A stretch of 64,000 nucleotides of DNA from assembly GCA_032718475.1 (NCBI GenBank), contig JAUCBJ010000412.1, positions 1-64,000 on the forward strand, given 5' to 3'. Below, in pieces: positions 13,045 to 24,300 of this stretch. This DNA is from Nemertoderma westbladi. Its lineage: Eukaryota; Xenacoelomorpha; Nemertodermatida; Nemertodermatidae. Position numbers and translations under genes: made by a program. The stretch's first letter is position 1; every line of letters begins with the position of its first letter. Under the pieces are notes generated by a model. That model saw only the letters and a program-made list of their open reading frames with translations. It had not been told where the DNA came from and made no database searches.

Positions 13045-14045
13045 GTATTAGTCTTCTAACTCATTGTATTAAGTTAGCGGACATGTGTCTTCTAACTTAA
13101 TATATTGAGTTAGCGGACATGTCTGTGTCTTCTAACTCAATATATTAAGTTAGAAGACACATGCTCGCTAACTCAATATATTAAGTTAGAAGACACATGC
13201 TCGCTAACTTAATATATTGAGTTAGCGAGCATGTGTCTTCTAACTCAATATATTGAGTTAACGAGCACGTGTCTTCTAACTCAATATATTGAGTTAGCGG
13301 ACATGTGTCTTCTAACTTAATATATTGAGTTAGCGGACATGTGTCTTGAACTCAATATATTGAGTTAGCGAGCATGTGTCTTCTAACTCAATATATTGAG
13401 TTTGCGGGCATGTGTCTTCTAACTCAATATATTGAGTTAGCGGACATGTGTCTTGAACTCAATATATTGAGTTAGCGAGCATGTGTCTTCTAACTCAATA
13501 TATTGAGTTTGCGGGCATGTCTTCTAACTCAATATATTGAGTTTGCGGGCATGTCTTCTAACTCAATTATTGAGTTAGCGAGCATGTGTCTTGAACTCAA
13601 TATATTGAGTTAGCGGGCATGTCTTCTAACTCAATATATTGTGTTAGCGGACATGTGTCTTCTAACTTAATATATTGAGTTAGCGAGCATGTGTCTTCTA
13701 ACTCAATATATTGAGTTAGCGGACGTGTCTTCTAACTTAATATATTGAGTTAGCGAGCATGAGTCTTCTAACTTAATATATTGAGTTAGCGAGCATGTGT
13801 CTTCTAACTCAATATATTGAGTTAGCGAGCATGTGTCTTCTAACTCAATATATTGAGTTAGCGGACGTGTCTTCTAACTTAATATATTGAGTTAGCGAGC
13901 ATGAGTCTTCTAACTTAATATATTGAGTTAGCGAGCATGTGTCTTCTAACTCAATATATTGAGTTAGCGGACGTGTCTTCTAACTTAATATATTGAGTTA
14001 GCGGACATGTGTCTTCTAACTCGATATATTGAGTTAGCGGACATC
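13045..14045. repeat. Right palindrome array of the TIR element
   Basis: About 25 copies of a 36-bp unit, each holding AACTCAATATATTGAGTT (or AACTTAATATATTGAGTT) and a GCGRRCATGTGTCTTCTAAC-like spacer. Some units have lost a few bases from the spacer (GACGTGTC instead of GACATGTGTC), and a stretch near 13140-13230 is inverted. Transcribed or single-stranded, it would form many hairpins. Confidence 0.93.
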
Positions 14046-14097
14046 TATAAGAAAAACCGAGGATTTCATGTCCTCTTAGGGGCTCTGTATTATTATT

Positions 14098-14561
14098 TTA
14101 CACTTTCCATAAAATTTCCCGAAAATACCTCTTCTGCATGGCACTGTTGCCCCGCTCTAACCTATTAATCTTTAGTTCCAGTTGGCGAATCTCTTTCACT
14201 CGCTGCATACAATTCTTCCTCCTTCGCAACCTCCCGGTAATAGTATTAATATGAGGTTCCTCTCCTTTATTCTTTTTATTTTGACTGTTGCGTGCTCGGG
14301 CGCGGCACCGTCTTTCCTGACGTTTCATTGAATCAATTTTTCTTTTCTCGGCTCTTTTCTTTGTCTGATCTCTTGTTAACACAGCTTGTAAATCTTTCTC
14401 CCTCTTAAGTCGTTACGTTCTGCGTCTTTAACCCTCAAAGTTTTCCTAACATCTTCATAGTTCTCACTTTGTTTTTGCTTCTCTCTAAACCGCTCAACTC
14501 TCTCACGATTGAGCCGCAGCAGCTTTTCACTCTTCCCAGCTCCATTCTCAGTGTCCTTCAT
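14098..14561 (-). pseudogene. Basic coiled-coil ORF, frameshifted
   Basis: Two overlapping minus-strand frames, 14376-14561 and 14098-14382, appear to be one protein split by a single-base shift near 14405-14415. The first begins with ATG (MKDTENGAGKSEKL) and has RLNRERVERFREKQ. The second is extremely Arg/Lys-rich (KKRAEKRKIDSMKRQERR) and ends in a possible short leucine-zipper-like helix (RQLELKINRLERGN). Its stop lies only 8 bp from the end of the TIR element, so the element may have landed in or beside this gene. The family is not recognised; such basic coiled coils occur both in bZIP-like proteins and at the start of some transposon ORFs. Confidence 0.4.
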
Positions 14562-14962
14562 AATTAGTTATACATGTTATAGTGTCATTAAGTGAAGTAA
14601 CTAGTAACTGAAGTAAATAAGTGTAGTTATTACTTAACTATTATAGAGTATATCAATTACTTATATGATAAGACTACAATAAAAAAAAAAGCAAACAGTT
14701 GGCCGAAGCCGGAGGTGACCCTAAGGTTCCTCCTTCCATAGCTGCTACCCGAAGGTTGGGGTTGGCGCTACTCCTATCCCACGATTTGATTCCAGATTTT
14801 TAACTGGTACTACAATAGTATCAGTTACCTAATTATGTAGGGCTACTGCAGCATCTAATATACTTTCAGTCTTGCAGATTCAGTATTAGGTAAAATTATT
14901 CTGCTGTCAGGAGGAATTAGAGTTTTGTAGTCTGGATGATATATTTCCATTACAACCCGGAC

Positions 14963-15011
14963 TGTCCGCCCCTGTAATGATCCCAGAGCCATACATTACC
15001 AGGGGCGGACA
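14963..15011. repeat. Inverted repeat / strong hairpin
   Basis: TGTCCGCCCCTGTAATG at 14963 is matched by the inverse CATTACCAGGGGCGGACA at 14994, with one bulged base and a 14-base loop. A DNA or RNA stem of about 17 bp is possible. Related CCATTACRGGG words lie nearby. Confidence 0.8.
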
Positions 15012-16574
15012 CCATTACAGTGCTGGACACAGTGATTGATTATTGTCTGTAAATAATTTGCAGTGTGGCTAACCTACATATTTCCACCCCCTGAAAGCGC
15101 TGAGAAATACGAATCTGGCAGTATCTTTACTAACTCTTATCAGTAATTCTATCACTTTCAAATAGGCAAGCAATGTCTGACCATTACAGGGGCCTGACAA
15201 AGTGATTGTCACATATACCTTGGTCTACTTAGAAGACGATTACTTGTACGGAAATTAATCAAATGCGATGAAATTTTAACATGGTCATCCTGAGAAAATT
15301 TGCTTTCAAATGAATATTAACTTTTAGGATTGCTCTTAAAAAGTTAACATGAAATGAGCACCATTACGGGGTCGGGACATAAAAATCAGAAAAGTGTAGG
15401 ACACGATGTTAAATGCAGCTGTACGACACCAACTACATTGTATGTATACAAATACTGCTGAAAACGAATCTCCATTTATCCAGCTTTTTAACTATATGTT
15501 GGTTTACTGGATATGACCTTGGGGTTGGAATTTTATAACAGTTTGTTCTCCTAGCACTTTGGAACTGGGACATGTGAAACTGTCATTTTGACCATGTTTT
15601 TGGCCATATTATGTTCTGCTACGGGAAGACATGATGTCTGTTTGAGCTGAAATTAACTGTACAGAATCTATGCTTCAGCAGCTTCCATTGAAGCCATCAA
15701 CCACTTTCTAGAACCGCCATAAACAGAAGTTATGGCTTCAGGACACCCGTTTGGCCAGCCAATTTTGGTGAGAATGGCCCAGCAGGATATTTATATTCGA
15801 AATTAAAACATACAATAACAAAGTAAAAAGAAAACTAAAATTGAGGCATGAATTAAAAAGAGACACTAAGTGAACTGGGTCGGAAATAAAAATATTAAAA
15901 GGGGCCTAGAGTTAAGATACGTTGTGGGTCGTATTTATTCGAGTAAATCAAAAAGCCCGTCAGAGTTACTAGAGTCCACAGTTCCCAGGATAGATGCGGC
16001 GTTTACCCATCGGTTTTTAATAAAACCGTATACGTGATTATTAGGTCTTACATCTTATTATCTATGCAAAACCCGTAAGTCTTGTTGACTTTACGTTTTT
16101 TGCATAAATTTAAGTAGATAATTAGATAGAGCGCATTTTTTAGACCCAAAAAAGTGCAAATGTCAATTTTGGAAAAATGCGACTCATTGCACGGCAGAAT
16201 TACTCTTGAGCATTCTTTATAACAGACCTTCGCGCAGCACGCGGTTAACGGTCTCATCTGCGTGAGGCGAATTCAGGCTTGGCGCTGAACCGACAGCCTA
16301 TCCGACATCTTTGTAGATAATTAATAGGAACAAAGTTTACAAGTAAAGTTTAATTCCAAATTACACATTTTTCAATATTAATTTCGCCCCAAACGGGATC
16401 CCAACGGACATCACGGAACGGCACCCAATTAATACTATGATGTGTACCTCAACCAAAGTGTAATATATCAATGTTAACAATTACCGGTACATGGACTTTG
16501 AACATCCAAATCTTTATGGGACATTAAGATAAATTACAATATTTTTTTTGTCTTAAATAAGTTTCCGTTCGAAG

Positions 16575-16580
16575 TTTATT
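16575..16580 (-). terminator. Candidate poly(A) signal of the transporter gene
   Basis: AATAAA on the minus strand, about 100 bp beyond the transporter stop codon. The position is right for a 3' end, but the sequence is AT-rich, so a chance match is possible. Confidence 0.45.
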
Positions 16581-16680
16581 TTTGTTTGTTTTTGGTATTA
16601 TTACCCTTTATACAGTATTATGTGGAAATTAAATAAGTGACATCAAGTGAGACGTGCCGTTACCGAGAAATAGTTGATCT

Positions 16681-18156
16681 TTATAGTGTAGCTGTCTTAC
16701 TTTTATGGCTAAACCGAAACAGTGGCTTCTGAAATATTTCTTCTATCTCTTCTAGAGTTCGACCTTTAGTTTCAGGTAAAAATAAATAGACGTACAAACA
16801 ACCTGCAGCGCCAAGGGCTGCATATAGGGCAAACGCACCACCAAGGCCAATAGCATTCTTAAGTGTTATAAAGGTGCTTGTTAGTAGCATATTAGTCAAC
16901 CAATGAATACTGGTTGCTATGGAGTTTCCTGCGCTACTCGCCCACATCGGAAATACTTCAGAGTTGATCGCCCACGGTACAGGAGCTAAACCAAATCCAA
17001 AGAATGTGGCGTAGGTTGTGAGACCGGTCAGTAGAATATACGTATAGACGCTAATGGTCGTTTGATTGAAGACCTCATTGAAGCAATCCAAATCGGCGAA
17101 TTGGCATTGGCCTGCCTTGTATTTGGGGTCGCGTTCTAGAAGGTATTGTGAAACAGACATTAACGCAGCGCTTAACCAAACGCCCATGAGACCAATCAGT
17201 AACAGAGGCCGTCTACCAATAGAATCCATTAGTGAAATTCCTATAATTAAGGCAATACCGCTTATAATTAGGATGGGTATTGGCAATCGTATAGACCAAT
17301 CAGATGACATTCCAACTGTTAGCATTATTGGTATCATAAAATGGGTTATAGCGGTAATTCCGATGGAATTGTATATAAATTGTATGGCACAACTCGTGAT
17401 CAGAGCCCGTTGTGCTGGTTTGTATAATATTATATCAAAGAAACCGCCTTGCTGTGACGAGTTAATGTTCTCTAGCATTTTGTCGATGTCATCGTCGACG
17501 TCTTCTTTATTGACATATTTTCTTAGCACAACAGTTGCCTCATCTCTCCTGCCCTTCATTAACAGGAACCGGGGGCTTTCTGCCATGAATATAAATCCCA
17601 CAAACTGAATCGCAGCTGGGACTGCCCCTAGGCCAATCATTATTCGCCAACCATATTCTTTATCCTGCAGTCCTGCTGTAACCAATGCGGACGTAATGAA
17701 TCCCAGTACGACAGTCACCTGTTTGGCCCCTACTAAACGACCTCGCAACAAAGGAGGCGACACTTCTGCGACATAAATATGGATGGTAGCCGAGCCCAGA
17801 CCTAGGCCTACCCCTGATACACAACGACCTATGATAATAATGGCAACACCATTTGCGATAGATATAGTGATTGGGCCTAAGCAGAAAGCCACCGCAGATA
17901 AAAGCATTACAGGACGTCTCCCTAGAATGTTGTTGAGTTTGCCACCAACTAGTGCGGCTACAATTGCCATCACTATAGTTGAACTCACTACGAAGGAGTA
18001 AGCTGCAGTTGACATTGGGTATGTGTTGTTAATGCTGACAGCGCCCCCTGACATGATTCCAGAATTGTATCCCATCATAAAACCAGTTAATGTTGCCAAC
18101 CCAGATATGGCGTAGACTCTAAATGCGATATTAGATTTAGTTTCATCTTCAGCCAT
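16681..18156 (-). CDS. MFS sugar/inositol transporter (SLC2A13-like)
   Basis: This intronless 491-residue protein is a member of the sugar-porter branch of the major facilitator superfamily, expected to move a sugar or polyol across a membrane. About 12 hydrophobic segments are visible. Family signatures are present in order: GGKLNNILGRRPV after TM2, GRCVSGVGLGLGSATIHIYV then AEVSPPLLRGRLV around TM4-5, AESPRFLLMKGRRDEA after TM6, DSIGRRPLLL after TM8, PWAINSEVFP at TM10, and PETKGRTLEEIEEIF at the C terminus. A cysteine-containing loop (GQCQFADLDCF) before TM10 recalls proton/myo-inositol cotransporters. The TM7 sugar-binding motif, usually QQLSGIN-like, reads QFIYNSIGITAI here, so the substrate may differ. 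The start ATG has an A-rich context and an in-frame acidic MAEDETK leader. The specific substrate is inferred only. Confidence 0.88.
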   Translation of the reverse strand: MAEDETKSNIAFRVYAISGLATLTGFMMGYNSGIMSGGAVSINNTYPMSTAAYSFVVSSTIVMAIVAALVGGKLNNILGRRPVMLLSAVAFCLGPITISIANGVAIIIIGRCVSGVGLGLGSATIHIYVAEVSPPLLRGRLVGAKQVTVVLGFITSALVTAGLQDKEYGWRIMIGLGAVPAAIQFVGFIFMAESPRFLLMKGRRDEATVVLRKYVNKEDVDDDIDKMLENINSSQQGGFFDIILYKPAQRALITSCAIQFIYNSIGITAITHFMIPIMLTVGMSSDWSIRLPIPILIISGIALIIGISLMDSIGRRPLLLIGLMGVWLSAALMSVSQYLLERDPKYKAGQCQFADLDCFNEVFNQTTISVYTYILLTGLTTYATFFGFGLAPVPWAINSEVFPMWASSAGNSIATSIHWLTNMLLTSTFITLKNAIGLGGAFALYAALGAAGCLYVYLFLPETKGRTLEEIEEIFQKPLFRFSHKSKTATL

Positions 18157-18980
18157 TTTTATTTACGAAATTTATTAATATTTTACGGCTGTACACTTAT
18201 AATGAATGTGTTTGTAATCCACTCGTCATAAATTAATTCGCTTTTACATGTATAGTCCAGAAGTTACTGTTGTCTGTACGGGAGGTTTACAGCCACCACC
18301 TCTATTGGCAACATTGAAACATTACGCTGCATCTTCCACTGGAATAGGATAGTATGTAAATAAGTAGTTTATATAACAAATTTTTGACAAAATCGTGACG
18401 TTTACACCACGCTTGTTAGATAATAATAGGTATGATGTTACTTATTTGCTGGGTACTGTATACTAATATCGTCAACATTATGATTTTGCTTGCTTCAATA
18501 GGTGTTTTATGTGGCGGTATTCTACTAATTAGATATGTATTTAATTACGGGTGGTATAACCCATCACATCTCCGTATATCAATATTTCTTGTAGTAAGTA
18601 TTATAGCCAGCATTAACAAACTAAACACACTGTTCAGCAGGGGTTCTCGGTGTTACACTTAGCAATGTTATTAGGTTCGTGTCGGTTAATATAACAACTC
18701 GTATTATTTCCGTGGTAATGTAGGAATTATGGCGGATAAGTAAATTCGTGTTGTCAGGGCCTTCTTTATGACTGCAGATACACCGGTCTACAGTGGACCA
18801 CAAGTTCGCAAAATCTGATATATTTTGTTAGGTTTTGGCTTTTACTTAATTAAAATTAAGTACAAATTCAATAGCTAAATACGGCAGTGCAAATAATGTA
18901 AAAGAAGTGAGAATAATGTAAATGGAGTGATGAATGGGAGATTATTTTAGGCTCATTAAGCCAAGGAATGCCGGTGTACA

Positions 18981-19099
18981 AGGCTGAGATAAGAGTTGTC
19001 TCAGCCTGGGCTGAGAACACTACCCAGTTATCTCAGCCTAGGCTGAGAACACTCACCTTAGGCTGAGATTACTCCCCTTAGGCTGAGATGACTCCCCTA
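18981..19099. repeat. GGCTGAGA repeat cluster
   Basis: Five to six spaced copies of GGCTGAGA, some inverted as TCTCAGCC, each followed by ACTC/ACACTCCC-like bases. Spacing is 20-40 bp and irregular. Further degenerate copies with CTGGGGAGT lie near 19255-19290. Confidence 0.7.
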
Positions 19100-19180
19100 A
19101 TTGAGTTATAATTCATATCCGTACCTGTGGTATTTTCGTATATTGCAAAAATAAGACTGTAACCTATGTTATTGAGATTT

Positions 19181-19226
19181 CGTTTATTGTTTTGGTTAGA
19201 AAAGCCCGCCACTGTAACCTGCTCCT
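19181..19226 (-). repeat. Dispersed conserved motif, copy 1
   Basis: Read on the minus strand this is GGAGCAGGTTACAG, about 16 spacer bases, then TAACCAAAACAATAAAC. The same two boxes at the same spacing occur at four other places in the window: 48811-48852 (minus), 51573-51617, 56792-56834 and 61960-62002. Confidence 0.75.
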
Positions 19227-19427
19227 TTCCGTTAATTAAGAAATCTAGGGAGAAAACTGGGGAGTGTAGGCTGAGAAGACTGGGGAGTCATATTTGACGG
19301 GGAGTTATCTCTACCTGATACACCGGTTCACCACCATGGGTGATCTTCCACAGTAAAGGCTTCCACTTTGTTTCCAAAGTTGCTTTGGTAAATGGAGTGA
19401 TAATAATGTAGTTGATTGCTTAATAGG

Positions 19428-20431
19428 CGAGTCAATCTAGCCGAAAAATGGGGTCAACCCATAACAAATTCGCAATTCATCCAAACCAATTTTTTTGTAT
19501 TCTACATTACCTAGCTAATACCCCCAAAAAAGTCTATAAAAATATATTATGCGGATCACATTCAATTTCCTGTTTCTTTCCTTAGCAACATGGATTTTAC
19601 ATAGCAACAAGGGGTCTATTGGTTGGATTTTCTCCAAATTTGGTAGGCCTGCAGATAAACTTGACTCTAATGACTATCGATTGACTGAAGTATGCACTTC
19701 TAGATAGTTACCAATTTAGTTTCCAGAGCAACGGAAATTTGTGTAATAATGTAACCATTTTAAATACCAATCTTGCTGGTACAATATAGGGAGCTTATTT
19801 ACACAACTTCTCTACTAAACGGGTGGATGTAACCTCGCCCATCGGATTTATCGACCTCAAAAACTCTTATCACCAAAAAATGTATTTGTTATAAGATAAA
19901 CTATTGTGGTTTTCATACTAAAACAAATAAATAAATTACACCCAAAATCAATAGAGCAATCCCAATTTTATTATGTGAAAAATATTCACTAACATTAATG
20001 GAAATTATGAAATTTCCTTGCAGTGGAATTGTATAATTTTTTTTATAACAGTTAGCTTAATATATCGTGAAGTTTTTGATATATTTAAAAATTGGATGCG
20101 ACTTCTAGTTTCCGAGATATAGCAATTACCAATTAATATGTAACACGCCAGTGTAAATATTACTAAATTCCCATTAAATCACAGCTACAGCTTATTGTGA
20201 AATTAATTAAATTATTCTGGAACATCACCAATTTGCTACTTACTTTTCCTACTGTTCCTTTTGTTTGGCGTGTTATGCACATTTACGCAGAATTTCCATG
20301 AATAAACATATGATCCGCAAAATAAAACTTTATAGACTTTTTTTGGTCATTAACTAAGTTAATATAGAACCCAAAATATGTGGTTCGGATTGATTGCGAA
20401 ATACTTATGGGTTTTTTGCTAGATTGACTCG
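19428..20431. mobile_element. Non-autonomous DNA transposon with long TIRs
   Basis: The left end begins CGAGTCAATCTAGC and the right end is its inverse, GCTAGATTGACTCG. The inverted similarity continues, imperfectly, for about 140 bp: both sides have a CCCATAA box, a TTCGCAAT box, AAAAAAGTCTATAAA and finally TGCGGATCA. The 1-kb interior has no open frame. This is the structure of a MITE or internally deleted DNA transposon. No target duplication was evident. Confidence 0.78.
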
Positions 20432-21496
20432 ACTACAACTCCTTTCTATGGAAGGAGTTAAAATAATGCTCGACATATCACTTGCATCATTCTATAAAGA
20501 GGGCACTTAAAGCTCATAGTTCAGGCAAACCCTTATGTGAACCTACCTCACCGCGCTCGCTCGGTGCATAAATACATGCTGGCAAGTGTTACTTCATAAT
20601 ATCATAGAGAGGTGATAAGGAGGGGGCGCGGCGCACCAAAGTGTAGTCGTTATGTATGACAGCCATTCAAGTTATTGATATAAATAAGATTCTAGAATAT
20701 AATTTTTATGGTGTTAATAATATCGTGTTGGATCATTACTTATCAGTGTTTCGACTTTACTGTGGCGATACGTTGGCATTATAATGTCATAATAACGATG
20801 TATGAATGACGAGGAACGAAACTAGTTTAACTAAACCAAATTCAAAATAAAACTATAAACAAACAGCACCAATACAAATACCAATACCGATAATAAATAT
20901 AGAATTGGTAACTAAACCATATTATTAACCCTATCGCACAACCGCTTGTTAACTAACACCATTTACAGACTGTTCCAGTAGCACTTTCACTACTTTTTAT
21001 TGAAAAATACAAGTCAACAACAATTTTTACTATTATAATGTACAAACAAAAGCCGATAACAAATACTTGTAATCTAAATTGAAAGTGTTCAATACTTAAT
21101 TGAGACAATTTCCATATGGGCGGGGGTTCGGTAGATGGAGAAACATGTGTCAAACATCATGTATAACAAATTATATCTACTGTAGTGAAACTCCTGTGAA
21201 CTGGTCGTGATTCACAAGACATTATCAATAAATAAAGTATCATGTTCGTTCATAAACACACTTTATAAGTCGTCTATCTATCATATTTCGTGCCACATTT
21301 TGGTTTTCTTTACACGAATTTAAACAGCGAAAATTATAAGCCTTGGCCTATTGGATGATACAATAAATCTAATAGATCTTTGTAAAAGTTTTACACTATT
21401 TGAGAACATTTTTATATTAATTCTAAATTCAATTTCGCTTGAAATTTAACAATCCTAGGGAAGACCCTCTCTATTTGAAACACTTTGTATTAGCGA
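20432..21496. other. Downstream region of fumarase, no gene recognised
   Basis: AT-rich non-coding sequence. A minus-strand AATAAA lies near 20995; it could end the fumarase transcript but is about 500 bp past the stop codon. A short CACCG...CGGTG palindrome sits near 20550. Confidence 0.4.
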
Positions 21497-22966
21497 TTAT
21501 TTAGGACCGAGCATGTCTGAAGGCACAACCCATTGATCGAATTGTTCCTCGGTAAGCAGCCCAAGTCTAACAGCGGTCTCCTTCAAGGTGGAGCCTTCTT
21601 TGTGGGCGGTTTTAGCGATGCGAGCAGCGTTATCGTAACCAATGTGCGGGTTCAACGCCGTAACCAACATCAAACTATCGGCTAACAACTTGGCGATACG
21701 AGACTCATTGGCGACGATGCCAACGACGCAGTTATCGGTGAAACTAACCGCGGCGTCCGCAAGTAACCGGATAGAACGCAGAACGTTCGCCACAATCATG
21801 GGTTTATAGACGTTCAACTCGAAATGTCCGTTGGAGCCACCGATGGTGACCGCCACGTGGTTCCCCATCACCTGGGCCGCTACCATGGTGAGCGCCTCGC
21901 ATTGCGTCGGGTTCACCTTCCCGGGCATTATACTGGATCCGGGCTCGTTCTCCGGGAGGGTGAGTTCCCCTAGTCCGGAACGCGGCCCCGAGCCAAGGAA
22001 ACGGATATCGTTGGCGATCTTATTGAGGGACACGGCGAGGACGTTGAGGACTCCATGGACCTCGACCAAGGCGTCGTGAGCCGCCAGGGATTCGAACTTA
22101 TTGGGTGACGTCACGAACGGGAGTCCGGTGTAGCGACTCACCTGTAAGGCGACTTTCTCTGCGAACCCCACGCGGGTGTTCAACCCGGTACCCACAGCCG
22201 TACCCCCGGCCGCCAACTCGTACAGACGGGGCAGCGCACCCTCTACCCTGGCCACCCCGTTGCTGAGCTGTCGGACGTAACCGCTGAACTCCTGGCCCAG
22301 GGTTAACGGAACTGCGTCCTGCGTGTGCGTTCTACCTATCTTAATGACGTCACGGAACTGTTCCGACTTATCCCGGAGCGCGGTCTCGAGCTTCCTCAAA
22401 CTAGGAAGTAATCGTTGGTCTATCTCTATAGCAACGGCTATGTGCATGGCGGTTGGGAAGGTATCGTTGGAACTCTGACTCATATTGACGTGATCATTGG
22501 GATGTACCGGGAATTTGGAACCCAACTCGCCCCCGAGGATCTCGATGGCTCGGTTACTGATCACTTCGTTTACGTTCATATTGCTCTGAGTTCCGGAACC
22601 AGTCTGCCATATAACTAACGGGAAATGTTCCCCGAGTTGTCCCTTCCCCACCTCATCCGCCGCCTGTATTATCGCCTCGGCAACGCGTTTATCCAATCCG
22701 AATTCTATATTTACCTCCGCGGCGGCTTTCTTTAGCAACCCGAAGGCCTGAATCACCGGTTCCGGCATTCGTTCCGAGACGTCGCCGATCTTAAAGTTGA
22801 GTGTCGACCTAACTGTTTGCGCGCCGTAGTATTTGTCGGAAGGCACTCTAAGTTCACCAAAGGTATCCTTTTCCACGCGAAAAGATGCCATTCTATTTGG
22901 AATCTGCCTATAATGTGGAGTAGAAATAAATCGCCTACCCACCACCGAATGCAAGGCTAATGCCAT
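21497..22966 (-). CDS. FH: Fumarate hydratase, class II (mitochondrial type)
   Basis: Class II fumarase interconverts fumarate and L-malate in the TCA cycle, as a homotetramer in the mitochondrial matrix and cytosol. The 489-residue protein matches the family over its full length. It has [14 protein letters not shown] (about residue 120), the [11 protein letters not shown] segment (about 160), [20 protein letters not shown] (about 208), and the SS-loop signature [11 protein letters not shown] (about 343). The start chosen is the ATG at 22966, which gives an Arg-rich, acid-free leader ([13 protein letters not shown]) typical of a mitochondrial presequence. The frame stays open a further 73 codons upstream, but that part is hydrophobic and unlike any fumarase. 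The gene is intronless, whereas vertebrate FH genes have many introns. No inactivating change was seen. It could be a retrocopy or simply an intron-poor locus. Confidence 0.95.
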   Translation of the reverse strand: MALALHSVVGRRFISTPHYRQIPNRMASFRVEKDTFGELRVPSDKYYGAQTVRSTLNFKIGDVSERMPEPVIQAFGLLKKAAAEVNIEFGLDKRVAEAIIQAADEVGKGQLGEHFPLVIWQTGSGTQSNMNVNEVISNRAIEILGGELGSKFPVHPNDHVNMSQSSNDTFPTAMHIAVAIEIDQRLLPSLRKLETALRDKSEQFRDVIKIGRTHTQDAVPLTLGQEFSGYVRQLSNGVARVEGALPRLYELAAGGTAVGTGLNTRVGFAEKVALQVSRYTGLPFVTSPNKFESLAAHDALVEVHGVLNVLAVSLNKIANDIRFLGSGPRSGLGELTLPENEPGSSIMPGKVNPTQCEALTMVAAQVMGNHVAVTIGGSNGHFELNVYKPMIVANVLRSIRLLADAAVSFTDNCVVGIVANESRIAKLLADSLMLVTALNPHIGYDNAARIAKTAHKEGSTLKETAVRLGLLTEEQFDQWVVPSDMLGPK

Positions 22967-24300
22967 TGTGAAATTGAACAGCGGATTAACAGTAATTATA
23001 TTGGTACGATTACTTTCGCAGTAAAAAAAAGTAAAAAATATTACAACCTGACAACAAAAGTAAAAAGCGAACAAAAGATGACAGAAAGTAACTGGCTGAC
23101 TGGTCTGCTGGTATAGGAAGTGCTGTTGAACTAATTGTTGTAGTGACAAATTAACTAAACCCAAATAAATAAATATAAATGACAAGTTAACTAATTATTT
23201 CAACTAATTTTGAGGTGTTTAGTCAAATAATACTTGAAAATTCAACTGCCGGTAAAACTTAACTAACTACAGAAATAGGCCTACCAAATTTTGAATCATT
23301 TCACGTAACCATACTGCCATAGCAACGGTTGTTATTGCGTTTCGCAACATCTCACAAACTACTTAACTATATTGACAATTGAGTAGGCCTATGATTATTA
23401 GCACTATGTTAACTTAACAATGGGTGTTATTACTTGTTATTGTTTAGAGAGCACTCTGTCGAGACTCTCGACGAGATGGTTCAGAACAGTCAAAGGACAA
23501 GGGGACATAGAAAACCCGCCAATCAATCAACTGATCAAACAAACATCAAACGTTGTTAGGTCCACTGGCTCAGAGCCAGAGGGATCCTGCTTTCAGCTTT
23601 CGGAATTTAGTTAGATTTTAGTTGAAAGTCAACTACAGAACTAGGCCCTATCTGCCTATTTAAAAAAAAGACACCGTTAACTAACTAAATTAGCAGTGAC
23701 AAGTTAAATAAAAGCACTTTAACTAAATAAACTCAAATTACAACTTACAGTAACTACTTGAACAGCACGGGGTGCTTGCAGGCTTGGTATCGTATACACA
23801 TAGGTCAGGTTTCAAGGTTTGTGGGTTTAGCTTTATGTAGTTACAGAGTTAACGACAACGACAATCTGACAACGCAACGACGTAGGTCATAGGTACAGAC
23901 GTAAACATTTTACATTGTAAATCAAATCATATTGTACTGTAATACAGTACAGCAGTAATAATTACTGAATTACGTAAAACAGTGGAAGTTACTGTCGTAA
24001 GTTCTATAGAGATGTAGAGGTCTTTAAACACCACGCCGGTTTAAATAAAATAGTTATTGCCGACAGCTTCTTCAGGGCTAAATTATATTAAAAGTTGATA
24101 AAATGAAATTTACAAATACAAATTTACAACCTTAATTAAGAACGGAATGGCACAGTTATGAGGGGTGCCCCCCCCCCCCCCCCCCCCCCCCCCCACCGTA
24201 CCCCCACGCGTAAATGAATGAGGGAAATAAGTAGACGGATTAAGAAAAGTCATTGTGGTTTTGCAATATGGTTCTGAAGTTCGTAGGTACCGGACTGCAT
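22967..24300. other. Upstream region of fumarase, no gene recognised
   Basis: AT-rich sequence with no credible gene. A run of 27 C residues occupies 24168-24194. The promoter of the fumarase gene should lie near 22970-23300, but no clear core element was identified. Confidence 0.4.

Larger units (their letters stand above)
11046..14090. mobile_element. TIR element with palindrome arrays and a captured RT
   Basis: Inverted terminal repeats of about 30 bp bound the element: the left end reads towards CTAAGAGGACATGAAATC and the right end is its inverse with one extra C and two mismatches. Just inside both ends are arrays of a 36-bp unit centred on the perfect palindrome AACTCAATATATTGAGTT, a short array on the left (11098-11240) and a long one on the right (13045-14045). 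A LINE-type reverse-transcriptase fragment lies between them. The architecture resembles a foldback or palindrome-rich non-autonomous DNA element that has picked up LINE sequence. The target duplication is uncertain; both ends abut TAT/ATA-rich DNA. No transposase was found. Confidence 0.7.
14562..16680. other. Intergenic, no gene recognised
   Basis: The sequence is mostly AT-rich. It contains a long inverted repeat at 14963-15011 and several scattered CCATTACAGGGG-like words (near 14998, 15180 and 15360). A short minus-strand open frame at 16048-16257 has no recognisable features and is probably chance. Confidence 0.4.
18157..19427. other. Upstream region of the transporter, no gene recognised
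   Basis: AT-rich non-coding sequence. A hydrophobic 76-codon open frame at 18432-18662 has no recognisable family and is probably chance. The interval also contains a GGCTGAGA repeat cluster and one copy of a dispersed conserved motif, listed separately. Confidence 0.4.

Noticed and set aside
18432-18662. Hydrophobic 76-codon open frame upstream of the transporter
   Set aside because: No family similarity, AT-rich region, length within chance expectation.
22967-23185. 73-codon N-terminal extension of fumarase
   Set aside because: The extension is hydrophobic and Cys/Phe-rich, unlike any fumarase, and the internal ATG at 22966 gives a typical mitochondrial leader.
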